Assembly: GCA_024278565.1 (NCBI GenBank)
Contig: JAJRSY010000258.1
Location: 1-14,006 of the forward strand
Reading direction: 5' to 3'
Source: Bacteroidota bacterium
GTDB taxonomy: Bacteria; Bacteroidota; Bacteroidia; Flavobacteriales; Flavobacteriaceae
Length of the DNA: 14,006 nucleotides
The position numbers and the translations under genes were made by a program. This document shows positions 1-6,495 of the stretch, piece by piece; within the stretch, counting starts at the first letter, position 1, and each line of letters begins with the position of its first letter. A model generated the notes under the pieces. The model was not told the DNA's origin. It did no database searches and saw nothing but the letters and a program-made list of their open reading frames with translations.

Positions 1-52
1 TGAAAGTCCTTCATATTAAAACTTTTCCATGATTTGAAATAGATTACGAATT

Positions 53-80
53 GAAAAAATCTCGAAATTCAGATTTTTTC
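53..80. repeat. AT-rich perfect 10-bp inverted repeat
   Basis: The arms GAAAAAATCT (53-62) and AGATTTTTTC (71-80) are exactly complementary around an 8-base spacer. A second hairpin, CTGCAAT/ATTGCAG with a 3-base loop, lies at 95-111. Both sit just downstream of the minus-strand gene that ends at 148, so they may end its transcript. Neither has the classic GC-rich stem followed by a U-tract in the minus direction, so a terminator role is only inferred. Confidence 0.4.
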
Positions 81-147
81 GCATCACTAAAGTTCTGCAA
101 TAAAATTGCAGGGTTTTAAACCCCAACCTGAGACCAATAAACATTTA

Positions 148-957
148 TCAACACGCCCAATCAAATTCATCATTTAGTAAATCAATTTGTCCGTTTCCGC
201 CACCCATATTTGCATTGCCAAAATTTTCTTCAAACTCAATATAAAAAGGACTAAATTCAGGCATTGCTTGTGTGGGACATGCGGTTCCTCCAAAATGTGT
301 TTTTCCCCAATATTTTTCTTCTAAATTCAGTTTTTTTCCTTTATCAGAAAACATATCAATATATGCATTTTCCTCTTCTTGATCAGGGTCTTCTTCAAGT
401 TTCCTGCCAATATTAGGGTCGTTTTCCCTTGGGATTAATTTCACGTATTTTGGAGGTTCATTTTGCTGAAAACAACTAGTCCCATCAAAACTATTGTAAT
501 TTGGATATACAGAATCATCTTGGTTTGGAAGTTCTGTTAGGTTAGAATTAAATTCTTCTTTCGTTAACCAGATTAAAGCCCATCCGCCACCAATTATATC
601 TTCAAAATAGATTTCCATTGGGTGTTTGTTTTTAGCATATTCTAACAATGAATCCCAAAAAGGTTGTGCATTGGTGTTTTTTATTTCTTTATTATCATTA
701 ATAACGCTTACAACTCCCTCAACATCATTTGCAACATGGTCATCTGCCTGAAAAAGAGAAATTGCTACATATTTTTCTCCTTTTACACGGTATTCTTCAG
801 GAACAAGAAGTGTCCAAATATGCGCCATTGGCAATCCACAGATTCTACTTCTTGGCCATTGTACGGTTTTTATTCCAACAGGTTTTCCATTGGTCCAGCC
901 TTCGTGGTTATTATAATCTGAAAATTCTATATTAAATGCTTTGGTTAATTTTTTCAT
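148..957 (-). CDS. YwqG/DUF1963-like protein, possible immunity protein
   Basis: This is a 269-aa soluble protein with no signal peptide or membrane segment. The C-terminal 50 residues (FGGTACPTQ, then a proline, then acidic and glycine-rich segments ending in FDWAC) resemble the ligand-poor beta-rich YwqG/DUF1963 type of fold, in which a GG...Q motif precedes a short hydrophobic strand. This is pattern resemblance only. An acidic linker (EEDPDQEEENAY) divides the protein at about residues 188-200. It starts at ATG and ends in TGA, which shows that TGA is a normal stop here. It is the last gene of a long co-directional minus-strand run of small AT-rich genes that look like immunity proteins. 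Function is unknown; a role neutralising a toxin is inferred from context alone. Confidence 0.7.
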   Translation of the reverse strand: MKKLTKAFNIEFSDYNNHEGWTNGKPVGIKTVQWPRSRICGLPMAHIWTLLVPEEYRVKGEKYVAISLFQADDHVANDVEGVVSVINDNKEIKNTNAQPFWDSLLEYAKNKHPMEIYFEDIIGGGWALIWLTKEEFNSNLTELPNQDDSVYPNYNSFDGTSCFQQNEPPKYVKLIPRENDPNIGRKLEEDPDQEEENAYIDMFSDKGKKLNLEEKYWGKTHFGGTACPTQAMPEFSPFYIEFEENFGNANMGGGNGQIDLLNDEFDWAC

Positions 958-998
958 GTTTTTTTATTTTGACTTATAAATCCTTTCTTTCAGGGTTA

Positions 999-1310
999 TT
1001 ATTCTATTTTATCGAGTACTCTATGGTATTTTTTTAAATCTGGTGTATAAAGTATTAATTCTTTATCCTTTCCGTCAATATATAAATTTCCACAATGATT
1101 GCATTCCCATATTCCTTTAAAAACATTTAGTATTCTTAATTCCCAACAAGTATCTGCTCTTTCTTTTTTTGTTTTTTTAGGGTTCTCAATTGCTTGGTCA
1201 ATTAAATCCCAAAAATCAAACCATTGCGTGTCAGAAATCAAATAGCCTTTATTTGTTAAGTAATCCGTTTGATCAATAATTAGATTGTTACAAGAGCATT
1301 TAATTTTCAT
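999..1310 (-). CDS. small cysteine-motif hypothetical protein
   Basis: This 103-aa protein has two cysteine pairs, C5-x-C7 at the N-terminus and C70-x-x-C73 (WECNHCGNLY) near the C-terminus. Together they could bind one zinc ion in a ribbon-like fold. The middle is helical and rich in tryptophan (TQWFDFWDLIDQAIE). I start it at the ATG at 1310 (MKIKCSC). An in-frame TTG at 1316 would add two residues but is less likely. The stop codon of the upstream gene begins 8 bases before this ATG, so the two are almost certainly co-transcribed and perhaps translationally coupled. I recognise no named family. Proteins of this build are often found among immunity-like genes, so that role is a contextual guess. 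Confidence 0.65.
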   Translation of the reverse strand: MKIKCSCNNLIIDQTDYLTNKGYLISDTQWFDFWDLIDQAIENPKKTKKERADTCWELRILNVFKGIWECNHCGNLYIDGKDKELILYTPDLKKYHRVLDKIE

Positions 1311-1318
1311 TGGCAAAA

Positions 1319-1957
1319 CTATTTAAGCATTAAGGTTACAACATCATTATAATCTAACAAGAATCGTCCATTTTCATTATAGAGTTGTTGCCATTTAAAG
1401 TTTGGAATTAAGATTTTAGATGTTAGGGTTTCATTCCATTCTATATCAAAATCATTTTCTTTTAAAACTTGCACAATTTTTTTTCCAACTGCAATTGCTT
1501 CTTCTTCATTTTTATTCTCAATTTTTTGAAAAGCAAGGTATAAACAAGGGTTTTCTAAACTTACGGCTCTGGTTAAATCTTGTTCGTGATAAAAGCAATA
1601 GCCATCAGATTTTCTATTTTTTTTACGTAAACTTCTTTCAACATCAGACACTTCTTCAAATCCATCGCTTGAGGTAAAGCCAGCATTGTGCAGTGCAATA
1701 ATATTCATTTTACATAATTCATCAAATGCTTTTATTAGCCGATCTGTATCTGTAGGTTTTTTCCATAACTTACTTTCTTCTTGTAGGTTTGAAATTTCTT
1801 TTTCAATCAAATCATTTGCCCATTCTTCTGAAATTTCATCAAATTCGTTATCTTCAATTTCTTCAATAATATTTTCTTTAATCTCTTCGGTAGAGAGAAA
1901 ACCCATTCTTACTTGATTAAAAATAGATTCATATATAAATTCTTCGTTTTCGGTCAT
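1319..1957 (-). CDS. DUF6891-like protein
   Basis: The 212-aa product has an acidic helical N-terminal part (residues 1-65) followed by the pattern I associate with DUF6891: ALHNAGFTSSDG (residues 88-99), GYCFYHEQDLTRAV (119-132), a strand LYLAF (139-143), and a C-terminal segment DIEWNETLTSKILIPNF in which W174 and the ILIPNF strand stand out. It is soluble with no signal peptide. The domain's biochemical role is not known to me. Members occur beside SUKH, GAD and other immunity-like genes, and this one sits in such a neighbourhood, so it may bind a toxin. It starts at ATG and is followed 8 bases later by the next gene of the run. Confidence 0.7.
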   Translation of the reverse strand: MTENEEFIYESIFNQVRMGFLSTEEIKENIIEEIEDNEFDEISEEWANDLIEKEISNLQEESKLWKKPTDTDRLIKAFDELCKMNIIALHNAGFTSSDGFEEVSDVERSLRKKNRKSDGYCFYHEQDLTRAVSLENPCLYLAFQKIENKNEEEAIAVGKKIVQVLKENDFDIEWNETLTSKILIPNFKWQQLYNENGRFLLDYNDVVTLMLK

Positions 1958-1978
1958 TTTAATATTTATTTTGTGTTT

Positions 1979-2029
1979 TTAATAGTAAGTATCACAATAG
2001 CAGTTATTGTATTCTACATGTTTTTTCAT
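1979..2029 (-). other. 16-codon mini-ORF resembling the start of the WGR gene
   Basis: In the 158-base gap between the DUF6891 gene and the membrane-protein gene, the minus strand reads MKKHVEYN and ends after 16 codons. The first eight residues differ at one position from the start of the WGR protein at 5726 (MKKHLEYN). It may be the decayed tip of a second WGR gene copy, or chance in AT-rich DNA. I do not claim that it is expressed. Confidence 0.2.
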
Positions 2030-2095
2030 TTTGTTTAATAGTTCTCTACTATATTTTCAATTCCTTCATTTTTTTTCCTTTTTCAAATTTTGATT

Positions 2096-2118
2096 TAAGG
2101 GTCAACATATTGACCTTA
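2096..2118. terminator. hairpin at the end of the membrane-protein gene
   Basis: TAAGGGTCAA (2096-2105) can pair with TTGACCTTA (2110-2118) around a short loop, with a one-base bulge. The right arm overlaps the stop codon (2116-2118) of the minus-strand gene. A run of T is absent directly downstream, so this could equally be an operator or chance. Terminator is a weak call. Confidence 0.3.
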
Positions 2119-2511
2119 ATAATGTATTTTAATACCTAAATAATGAACTATTCTAAAAAAGAAATTAGGAAATATAATAGATATAATTACAGAAAAACTA
2201 ATGCTTATCAGTAAAATTTCTGAAAGGTATTTTATATCTAAATTTTTGCTGTTAGTAGTTATTAGATAAATAACGAAAGGTATAAATACCATGTATATTG
2301 GCAGTCTGAAAAATGGACTTAATCCCCAAGCATCTCCTTTAATTTTATAAACTAACGCTATGACACTAAATATTGTAATTGAAGTAAGGCATCCATAAGC
2401 AATTTCATTAATTCCAATAATATCTGACATAAACATTTTAACGCATTTAATTATTGCTATAATGCCAATAATTAAAGCGCCAAGTAAAAGAGGCATAAAT
2501 ATTAGTCCCAT
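2116..2511 (-). CDS. small four-helix membrane protein, hypothetical
   Basis: This 131-aa protein is almost wholly hydrophobic. Four membrane segments can be seen at about residues 3-25, 35-57, 70-88 and 96-118, joined by short loops. The second loop (KIKGDAWGLSPFFRLP) carries the charged residues. There are no recognisable catalytic or transport motifs. It starts at ATG 22 bases after the stop of the upstream DUF4304-like gene, so the two are probably co-transcribed. Small membrane proteins occur among the immunity genes for pore-forming or membrane-targeting toxins, which makes that a possible job here, but this rests on the neighbourhood only. Confidence 0.6.
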   Translation of the reverse strand: MGLIFMPLLLGALIIGIIAIIKCVKMFMSDIIGINEIAYGCLTSITIFSVIALVYKIKGDAWGLSPFFRLPIYMVFIPFVIYLITTNSKNLDIKYLSEILLISISFSVIISIIFPNFFFRIVHYLGIKIHY

Positions 2512-2533
2512 AATTATTTTAAATTTAGTAATT

Positions 2534-3175
2534 TCATCTATTAAAGTATTTTTTTAATCTTAAATTTATTTCTTCTTTTTCATTTGAAAATGAAGCATTA
2601 GGGTATTTCGTCCAGTATTCCAATCCTTTTTCTAAAGCCCAAAGAGCCTTGTTTTTGTTATTCTCTATTAGAAAAAAATCACAAGCAACAGCATGTCGAC
2701 CTCCATGCTCTTTTTCAATGATTTTGTTTGCTGTCTTCTCCCAACTAGATAGATCATCCAAATATGGTACTCCCACATTTAATATATTTTCTTTGAAAAC
2801 TTTCATAACATTAGCACGCTCTTTATCGTTTATTATTTGAAAATGCACTTGTTCTTCATTATCGATAATTGCTTTTTTCCAATTTGGAATATTCCAACAA
2901 GAAATTCCTCCCATAGCGTTATTTACAGGCTTTTTTCCATATTCTTTTTCATACCATTTACTATATGCTTTAGATTTAACACCTAGTAATGCCCAAAATA
3001 TGGCACTTACATTTTCTTGATTGTACTTACTAAGGCTAAAATGTATTTCTTGTTCAAAAACTTCCTTTTTTCTTTTAAAGGATAAAGAACTTTTCGAAAA
3101 TCTAAATCCCATTTTTAATAATGGTTCAGAAAGATATTCAAGTATATTTTTTGTAATTAGTTCTCTTGGTTTCAT
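2534..3175 (-). CDS. DUF4304-like protein
   Basis: The 213-aa soluble product begins with a helix (ITKNILEYLSEPLLKMGFRF) and a basic strand pair (LSFKRKKEVFEQEIHFSLSKY). This fits the usual DUF4304 layout, in which a helix leads to a GFxxx segment and then beta strands. The C-terminal third (residues about 140-210) is helical and lysine/glutamate-rich, with a helix that looks TPR-like (KNKALWALEKGLEYWTKY). No catalytic motif is visible. The assignment is by pattern and is moderate at best. DUF4304 proteins are of unknown function and are frequent in immunity-gene neighbourhoods. The gene starts at ATG and is followed closely by the membrane-protein gene. Confidence 0.6.
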   Translation of the reverse strand: MKPRELITKNILEYLSEPLLKMGFRFSKSSLSFKRKKEVFEQEIHFSLSKYNQENVSAIFWALLGVKSKAYSKWYEKEYGKKPVNNAMGGISCWNIPNWKKAIIDNEEQVHFQIINDKERANVMKVFKENILNVGVPYLDDLSSWEKTANKIIEKEHGGRHAVACDFFLIENNKNKALWALEKGLEYWTKYPNASFSNEKEEINLRLKKYFNR

Positions 3176-3238
3176 TTTTCAGTCCTTATTTACTGTTCAT
3201 TTTTTTAGTTCTTTTGAAGAATAGTTACATTCGATATT

Positions 3239-3808
3239 TTACATGGTCATTTGAAATACAAGGTCTTGATAGACTTGTGCGTTGCCTCTTTTTAAGAATT
3301 TCACATCTTCACTTCCTTCCATTGCAAGTACAGGGGCAAAAGTGAATATTTCATGTTCTTCCAATGGTGTTTTTTCTTCTTTTATGGCTTCATCGAACAG
3401 TTCTTCCCGCAACCATTCATCTCTCATTTCTTTCTCTAAAAGAAAATCAACAAAAAAGTCTTCGAAATCCCAAGTTAACACTTCCACTTTTCTATATTGA
3501 ATGTCTATAATACATATATCTTCATCTGTTTTAGTAAGTTTTCTGTAATAGATCAGTTCACCAAATGCCGTAATGGCAAAAGGCACGTAGTTTTCCATCT
3601 CTTCACCTAACCAAATCCATAATATTGGTTCAAAATCTTTAGGATTTATAATTTCTATAAACCCGTTTCTATATTTGCCAAAGCCATGGTTTTTTCAAAG
3701 AGATAATAGAATATCGGGTGTTTTGTTTTTGTATTCCTTTACTATTTCAGATGTTGCTATGGTGCAATTTTCATCGGGTCTGTATGCTGTGATAAATTTT
3801 TGCAACAT
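3239..3808 (-). pseudogene. GAD/Tdi1-like (DUF1851) immunity gene with in-frame TGA
   Basis: Read on the minus strand from the ATG at 3808, a 190-codon frame runs to the TAA at 3239 with one interruption, TGA at 3695-3697 (codon 38). The peptide on either side joins as a typical GAD-related/DUF1851 protein: SEIVKEYKNKTPDILLSL, then the stop, then KNHGFGKYRNGFIEIINP. At the stop position this family normally has a tryptophan (consensus of the type EFWKEYGFG), so a TGG-to-TGA change explains it. The second half (AITAFGELIYYRK, then an acidic helical region) matches the C-terminal part of the Tdi1 type VI immunity family. An open frame from the ATG at 3598 to 3239 (119 codons) remains but lacks the GAD part. 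The total length is normal for the family. Most likely a recent nonsense pseudogene; a sequencing error is possible. Confidence 0.75.
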
Positions 3809-3837
3809 AAGTTTAATTTTTATAATCGATCTTAAAT

Positions 3838-4236
3838 TTACTCTTCTTCCTCTTCGTTTTCTTTAATTACAACAGTCTCGTGCCCGGTCGATTTAAGAAC
3901 GTTGGATAAAAAAAATTCTGTTCTTTCTTTTTTATACATAGGATGGGCTACATCTATTCTGGTTTTCATCAACCAACAATATTCTTTATGTTCTTCACTA
4001 AAGAATTTTCCTTTTTCATCTTCGTTGGGAAAAATTTCAAACCATGTTCCAACAGATTTGTTTAGGTTCCAATAAAAGTGTTTATAGGTAAATGGCAAAC
4101 AAGCTTCTAAGAGTGATTTGTTCTTGGCCTTTGACATTGTTCTTTTATGGGTCGCTAGAAAATCATTGATTCTTTGTACAAGAATTTTTTCATCTTTTCT
4201 AGCGCACTTTATTCCGTATGTTGTAAATGGTTTCAT
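3838..4236 (-). CDS. hypothetical protein with acidic tail
   Basis: This 132-aa soluble protein matches no family that I recognise. The N-terminal half is basic and helical (KDEKILVQRINDFLATHKR). The centre is rich in aromatic residues (FTYKHFYWNLNKSVGTWFEIFP). A conserved-looking segment, EYCWLMKTRIDVAHPMY, follows, and the protein ends in a string of glutamates. It starts at ATG and lies 29 bases upstream of the broken GAD/Tdi1-like gene, in the same direction. The aromatic middle with an acidic end would suit a small binding protein, in keeping with the immunity-like neighbours, but nothing in the sequence proves it. Confidence 0.55.
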   Translation of the reverse strand: MKPFTTYGIKCARKDEKILVQRINDFLATHKRTMSKAKNKSLLEACLPFTYKHFYWNLNKSVGTWFEIFPNEDEKGKFFSEEHKEYCWLMKTRIDVAHPMYKKERTEFFLSNVLKSTGHETVVIKENEEEEE

Positions 4237-4254
4237 TTTTTTCTAAATCAATGT

Positions 4255-4524
4255 TTATTGTTGGCCAAATTTTTCTACATCCCATTTTTTAAACTTTTCA
4301 TCAATTATTTTGGCGATTTTATGATAGTTCTCCCACGTATTTTTTACTCTAAAAATATCATCATCTTCAGTTTCGAGTGCTATTGTGATAACTTACCTAT
4401 ATTTTTCTTGGTGAAATTCTTCGATTTTATTTTCTAGGGATAGTTTTTCTAGTAAATAACCCCCAGGGCAAGCCTGCCTGCCGAACAAGCAGGCCCACGA
4501 GGCATTTAGAGGAAGAGGATTTTT
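4255..4524 (-). pseudogene. gene remnant, 3' part, interrupted by TAA
   Basis: A minus-strand frame open from about 4524 carries the peptide LSLENKIEEFHQEKYR, an in-frame TAA at 4393-4395, then VITIALETEDDDIFRVKN and a helical tail ending in VEKFGQQ with a stop at 4255. The text on both sides looks like real soluble protein, and it continues sensibly through the stop (GAA to TAA would do). No start codon precedes it. Upstream it runs into a GC-rich palindrome at about 4472-4494. It may be the end of the gene whose start is at 4688, in another frame. I do not recognise the family. Confidence 0.45.
4472..4494. repeat. GC-rich palindromic repeat
   Basis: GCCTGC (4476-4481) pairs with GCAGGC (4489-4494) around a short loop, and a further GCCTGC copy starts at 4472. 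It is strikingly GC-rich against its AT-rich surroundings. It falls between the two pieces of a decayed gene. It is of the same style as the palindromes at 4569, 4844, 6374 and 6437. Confidence 0.6.
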
Positions 4525-4688
4525 TTATTTGATGAAAACCAACCGTTTTCAAACTTTCCTCCAAAAATCGAGGCAAGCCTCGGGGAATTAGGCCCAATAA
4601 TGATTAAATCATGATTTTCGAGTACATTGAAATACCATTGGTCGATTTGTTCTTCTGAAATTGGATGGTAACTCATATCGTAGCCCAT
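4506..4688 (-). pseudogene. truncated 5' gene fragment (MGYDMSYHPI start)
   Basis: The 60-codon frame begins convincingly: MGYDMSYHPISEEQIDQWYF is a start of the kind seen in longer hypothetical proteins of Bacteroidota. After about residue 30 the text changes character. The palindrome at 4569-4582 (CGAGGC AA GCCTCG) lies within the frame, and the frame ends soon after. I read it as the 5' end of a larger gene cut by insertion of repeat sequence. The remnant at 4255-4524 may be its 3' end. A short intact protein is less likely. Confidence 0.45.
4569..4582. repeat. GC-rich palindrome CGAGGC-AA-GCCTCG
   Basis: This is a perfect 6-bp inverted repeat around AA, followed by GGGG. The related form CCCCGA-N4-TCGGGG occurs at 6437-6452. 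It lies inside the truncated gene fragment at 4506-4688. Confidence 0.55.
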
Positions 4689-4711
4689 ATTTTTCCTATT
4701 TAATCATTATT

Positions 4712-4893
4712 AGAGACTGTTTTGAAATATATGATTAGAATTTTTATAGGTTATTTTTGGGCAGGATAAGGCAAAATTTTTAAGGATAGCAGAGTTATCG
4801 TTCAAAATTTTAACGAAATAATGCTCAAAAAGAAGCATACCCGCCTGCCAGACGGGCAGGAAAAAATAATTGATATATTTCAAAACAGTCTCT
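4712..4893. mobile_element. MITE-like inverted-repeat element, about 182 bp
   Basis: The 21-base sequence at 4712-4732 (AGAGACTGTTTTGAAATATA plus T) is the exact reverse complement of 4873-4893. The 140-base interior has no open frame and holds a GC-rich palindrome (CCTGCC at 4844-4849 with GGCAGG at 4855-4860). The ends look like insertion-sequence termini, and there is no room for a transposase, so this fits a non-autonomous element. TTAATCATT occurs at 4700-4708 and again at 4893-4901, close to a target duplication but three bases off on the left. The right end touches the stop codon of the WGR gene. Confidence 0.55.
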
Positions 4894-5726
4894 TAATCAT
4901 TTGGGTTTGGGTAAATTTGGTGTTGCCATTTATCAAAATTTTCTTTATGTTTTTCGCTTGCTTTTTTGGTTAGTTTTTCAACTTCTGTGTTTTGTCCTTC
5001 TATTTTCCAATCTTTTACAGGTTCTATATTTAGTTTTTCTTGCATCCATTTTCTAAAAGTCAGAAAGTTAGGATGGTATTCTAGATATTCCGAAAAGCAG
5101 TCTTCCTCATCCTCATGGTCTTCTTCATCACATGACCTATAAAAGTAGTCTTCTGATATTTCTACTCCAAAGCTCAGTATTTGAATTAGATCTTTAATAT
5201 CTGAGGCAATAAGGTGTATTTCTCCTTCGCTACCATAGTAAATGATAGGTGATTTATTGGGATCTTTGTTTTCGTCTGTAAACCAAAAAGCATAGCGGCC
5301 TCCTGAGCCATCTGCCATTGCAAAAATCTGCAAATTTTGTTCGTGTTCTTTTAGTTGTTCCTCTGAGCAGTCACTTAACCAATATTTAAAAAAATCGTCT
5401 TCATTGTCTGCAATACAAAAAGTGTCTGAATAGGTTTCGCTACCATATTCTTTATCGAATTTTATAAGTTCTTGGTAGTAGTCTATTTCTTTGGGCGTAT
5501 TTGAAGTCTTATCTGGGGCAGCGATTTCAACATAGCCTTTTTTGAGTTTTTGTTTCACCAATTTTTCTGCTTCTGCTGCTACTTTTTCATCGGTTTCAAA
5601 TTCTTTGGTCTTTGATTGCCCATCGGTACCGATTTTACCGTAGGTTACCGTGAAAGTGTTGTCGAACACTTCTATCTTCCAAAATTTATGTGATTTGTTG
5701 TCATTGTACTCTAAGTGTTTTTTCAT
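4893..5726 (-). CDS. WGR-domain protein with SUKH-like C-terminal region
   Basis: The 277-aa product opens with a clear WGR domain (residues about 1-68): FWKIEVFDNTFTVTYGKIGT, then an alternating acidic/basic stretch, and KQKLKKGYVE. WGR domains bind nucleic acid or mediate protein contacts in PARPs, MolR-like regulators and many stand-alone bacterial proteins. After a linker, residues about 80-210 look like a SUKH/SMI1-KNR4-type region: SDTFCIADNEDDFFKYW, then LQIFAMADGSGGRYAFWFTD, then IIYYGSEGEIHLIASDIKDL. SUKH proteins are the classic immunity superfamily of polymorphic toxins. No signal peptide or membrane segment is seen. The gene lies between two inverted-repeat structures (4712-4893 and 5747-5993), and its stop codon lies at the edge of the first. 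It starts at ATG. An immunity or toxin-response role is inferred. Confidence 0.8.
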   Translation of the reverse strand: MKKHLEYNDNKSHKFWKIEVFDNTFTVTYGKIGTDGQSKTKEFETDEKVAAEAEKLVKQKLKKGYVEIAAPDKTSNTPKEIDYYQELIKFDKEYGSETYSDTFCIADNEDDFFKYWLSDCSEEQLKEHEQNLQIFAMADGSGGRYAFWFTDENKDPNKSPIIYYGSEGEIHLIASDIKDLIQILSFGVEISEDYFYRSCDEEDHEDEEDCFSEYLEYHPNFLTFRKWMQEKLNIEPVKDWKIEGQNTEVEKLTKKASEKHKENFDKWQHQIYPNPND

Positions 5727-5746
5727 TTCTTCGCCTATTTATATTT

Positions 5747-5993
5747 GTAACTAATCAGTATGCCCTTTCTAGCTAATAAAATGCCATAAGAGTCTTGTTT
5801 TCAAAGCATTGAGCTGGCGTTTTTTGAAATTTTGATTTTAGTCCGAAAGCTTTAACAAAATTTTAATTTTGCTGATATTCAATCACTTATGGCTTTTTTG
5901 AGACCGGAATACAGCTTTTTTTGAATCTGATGCGATTTTCCAATGACACACAAAATATTGATTATTAGATGTTTAACTAGACTGATTAGTTAC
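5747..5993. mobile_element. inverted-repeat (MITE-like) structure, about 247 bp
   Basis: GTAACTAATCAGT at 5747-5759 is the exact reverse complement of 5981-5993. Inside lie further nested inverted repeats: GCCATAAG near 5782 against CTTATGGC near 5885, and a short palindrome CAAAATTTTAATTTTG. There is no credible open frame. The nested symmetry suggests a foldback or MITE-type element that landed between the WGR gene and the zinc-ribbon pseudogene. The right end overlaps the pseudogene's stop codon. I see no clean target duplication, and the terminal repeat is short, so this is tentative. Confidence 0.4.
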
Positions 5994-6216
5994 TTATATT
6001 TTAGTTCAAGTATAAATTCCGATTGTTCATAAGTCTTTTTACAATGGTTACATTCCGCTATGGTCTTTTTTCAAATGGAAAAACTGAAATCCAAAATACG
6101 CGAGCATATTTTCCATATATAGACACATGTTGGAAATTTTTCTGGTCACCATAAGAACAGCTTGTTCCTTTAATATCAAATTCTCCAATTCTACCTGCCT
6201 TTGGGCCAAAAATAAT
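5990..6216 (-). pseudogene. zinc-ribbon protein pseudogene with a frameshift
   Basis: The minus strand encodes IIFGPKAGRIGEFDIKGTSC, then an aromatic segment VSIYGKYARVFWISVFPFEK, and hits TAG at 6058-6060. If one A is restored, CCA-TA-GCG becomes P-I-A and the frame continues IAECNHCKKTYEQSEFILEL to a TAA at 5990. The whole is a recognisable 75-aa zinc-ribbon protein of a kind common in flavobacteria. Besides the one-base deletion, the first cysteine pair is broken (CSYG where CxxC is expected) and no ATG, GTG or TTG start is in place. Three independent lesions make this a true pseudogene rather than a sequencing slip. Confidence 0.65.
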
Positions 6217-6373
6217 CGCGTTTTTTTTATATTTTAAATTTTCTGATCAATAGAACTGGTTTAAACTTTTTGTTTGTCGATCCTTACCAGCTTGTGGTTA
6301 TTAACATGGAGGGAATAGATCAATAAACGTTAGACTTTAGACATATTGACTTTCATCAAATTGAGTGAACCCG

Positions 6374-6452
6374 CCCGAACCTTCGGGATGAACCGCAGCC
6401 CTACTTCGACAAGCTCGGCACAGGCGCTATGCTTAACCCCGAAACCTCGGGG
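6374..6452. repeat. cluster of GC-rich palindromes downstream of the protease gene
   Basis: CCCGAA-CC-TTCGGG (6374-6387) and CCCCGA-AACC-TCGGGG (6437-6452) are perfect hairpins. Between them lies GC-rich sequence including CTTCGACAAGCTCGGCAC, which resembles intergenic repeats dispersed in flavobacterial genomes. The second hairpin lies 44 bases past the stop of the minus-strand protease gene. It could stop its transcript, although no U-tract follows. The stretch from 6217 to 6373 shows no gene. Confidence 0.5.
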
Positions 6453-6495
6453 CTAATGACATATTTCACAGTCTCTAGAATACAGTTCATTCTGT

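Noticed and set aside
664..935. Plus-strand open frames inside the first gene
   Set aside because: They are antisense shadows of the 148-957 gene with low-complexity, cysteine- and phenylalanine-rich products that lack domain patterns.
3695..3697. TGA read as an amino acid (recoding)
   Set aside because: TGA ends at least two other genes here (148-150 and 6496-6498), and tryptophan is encoded by TGG throughout. A single TGA in one immunity-like gene is better explained by a nonsense mutation. No selenocysteine hairpin is evident.
4472..6452. CRISPR array
   Set aside because: The palindromes differ in sequence and spacing. There are no regular direct repeats with unique spacers and no cas genes.
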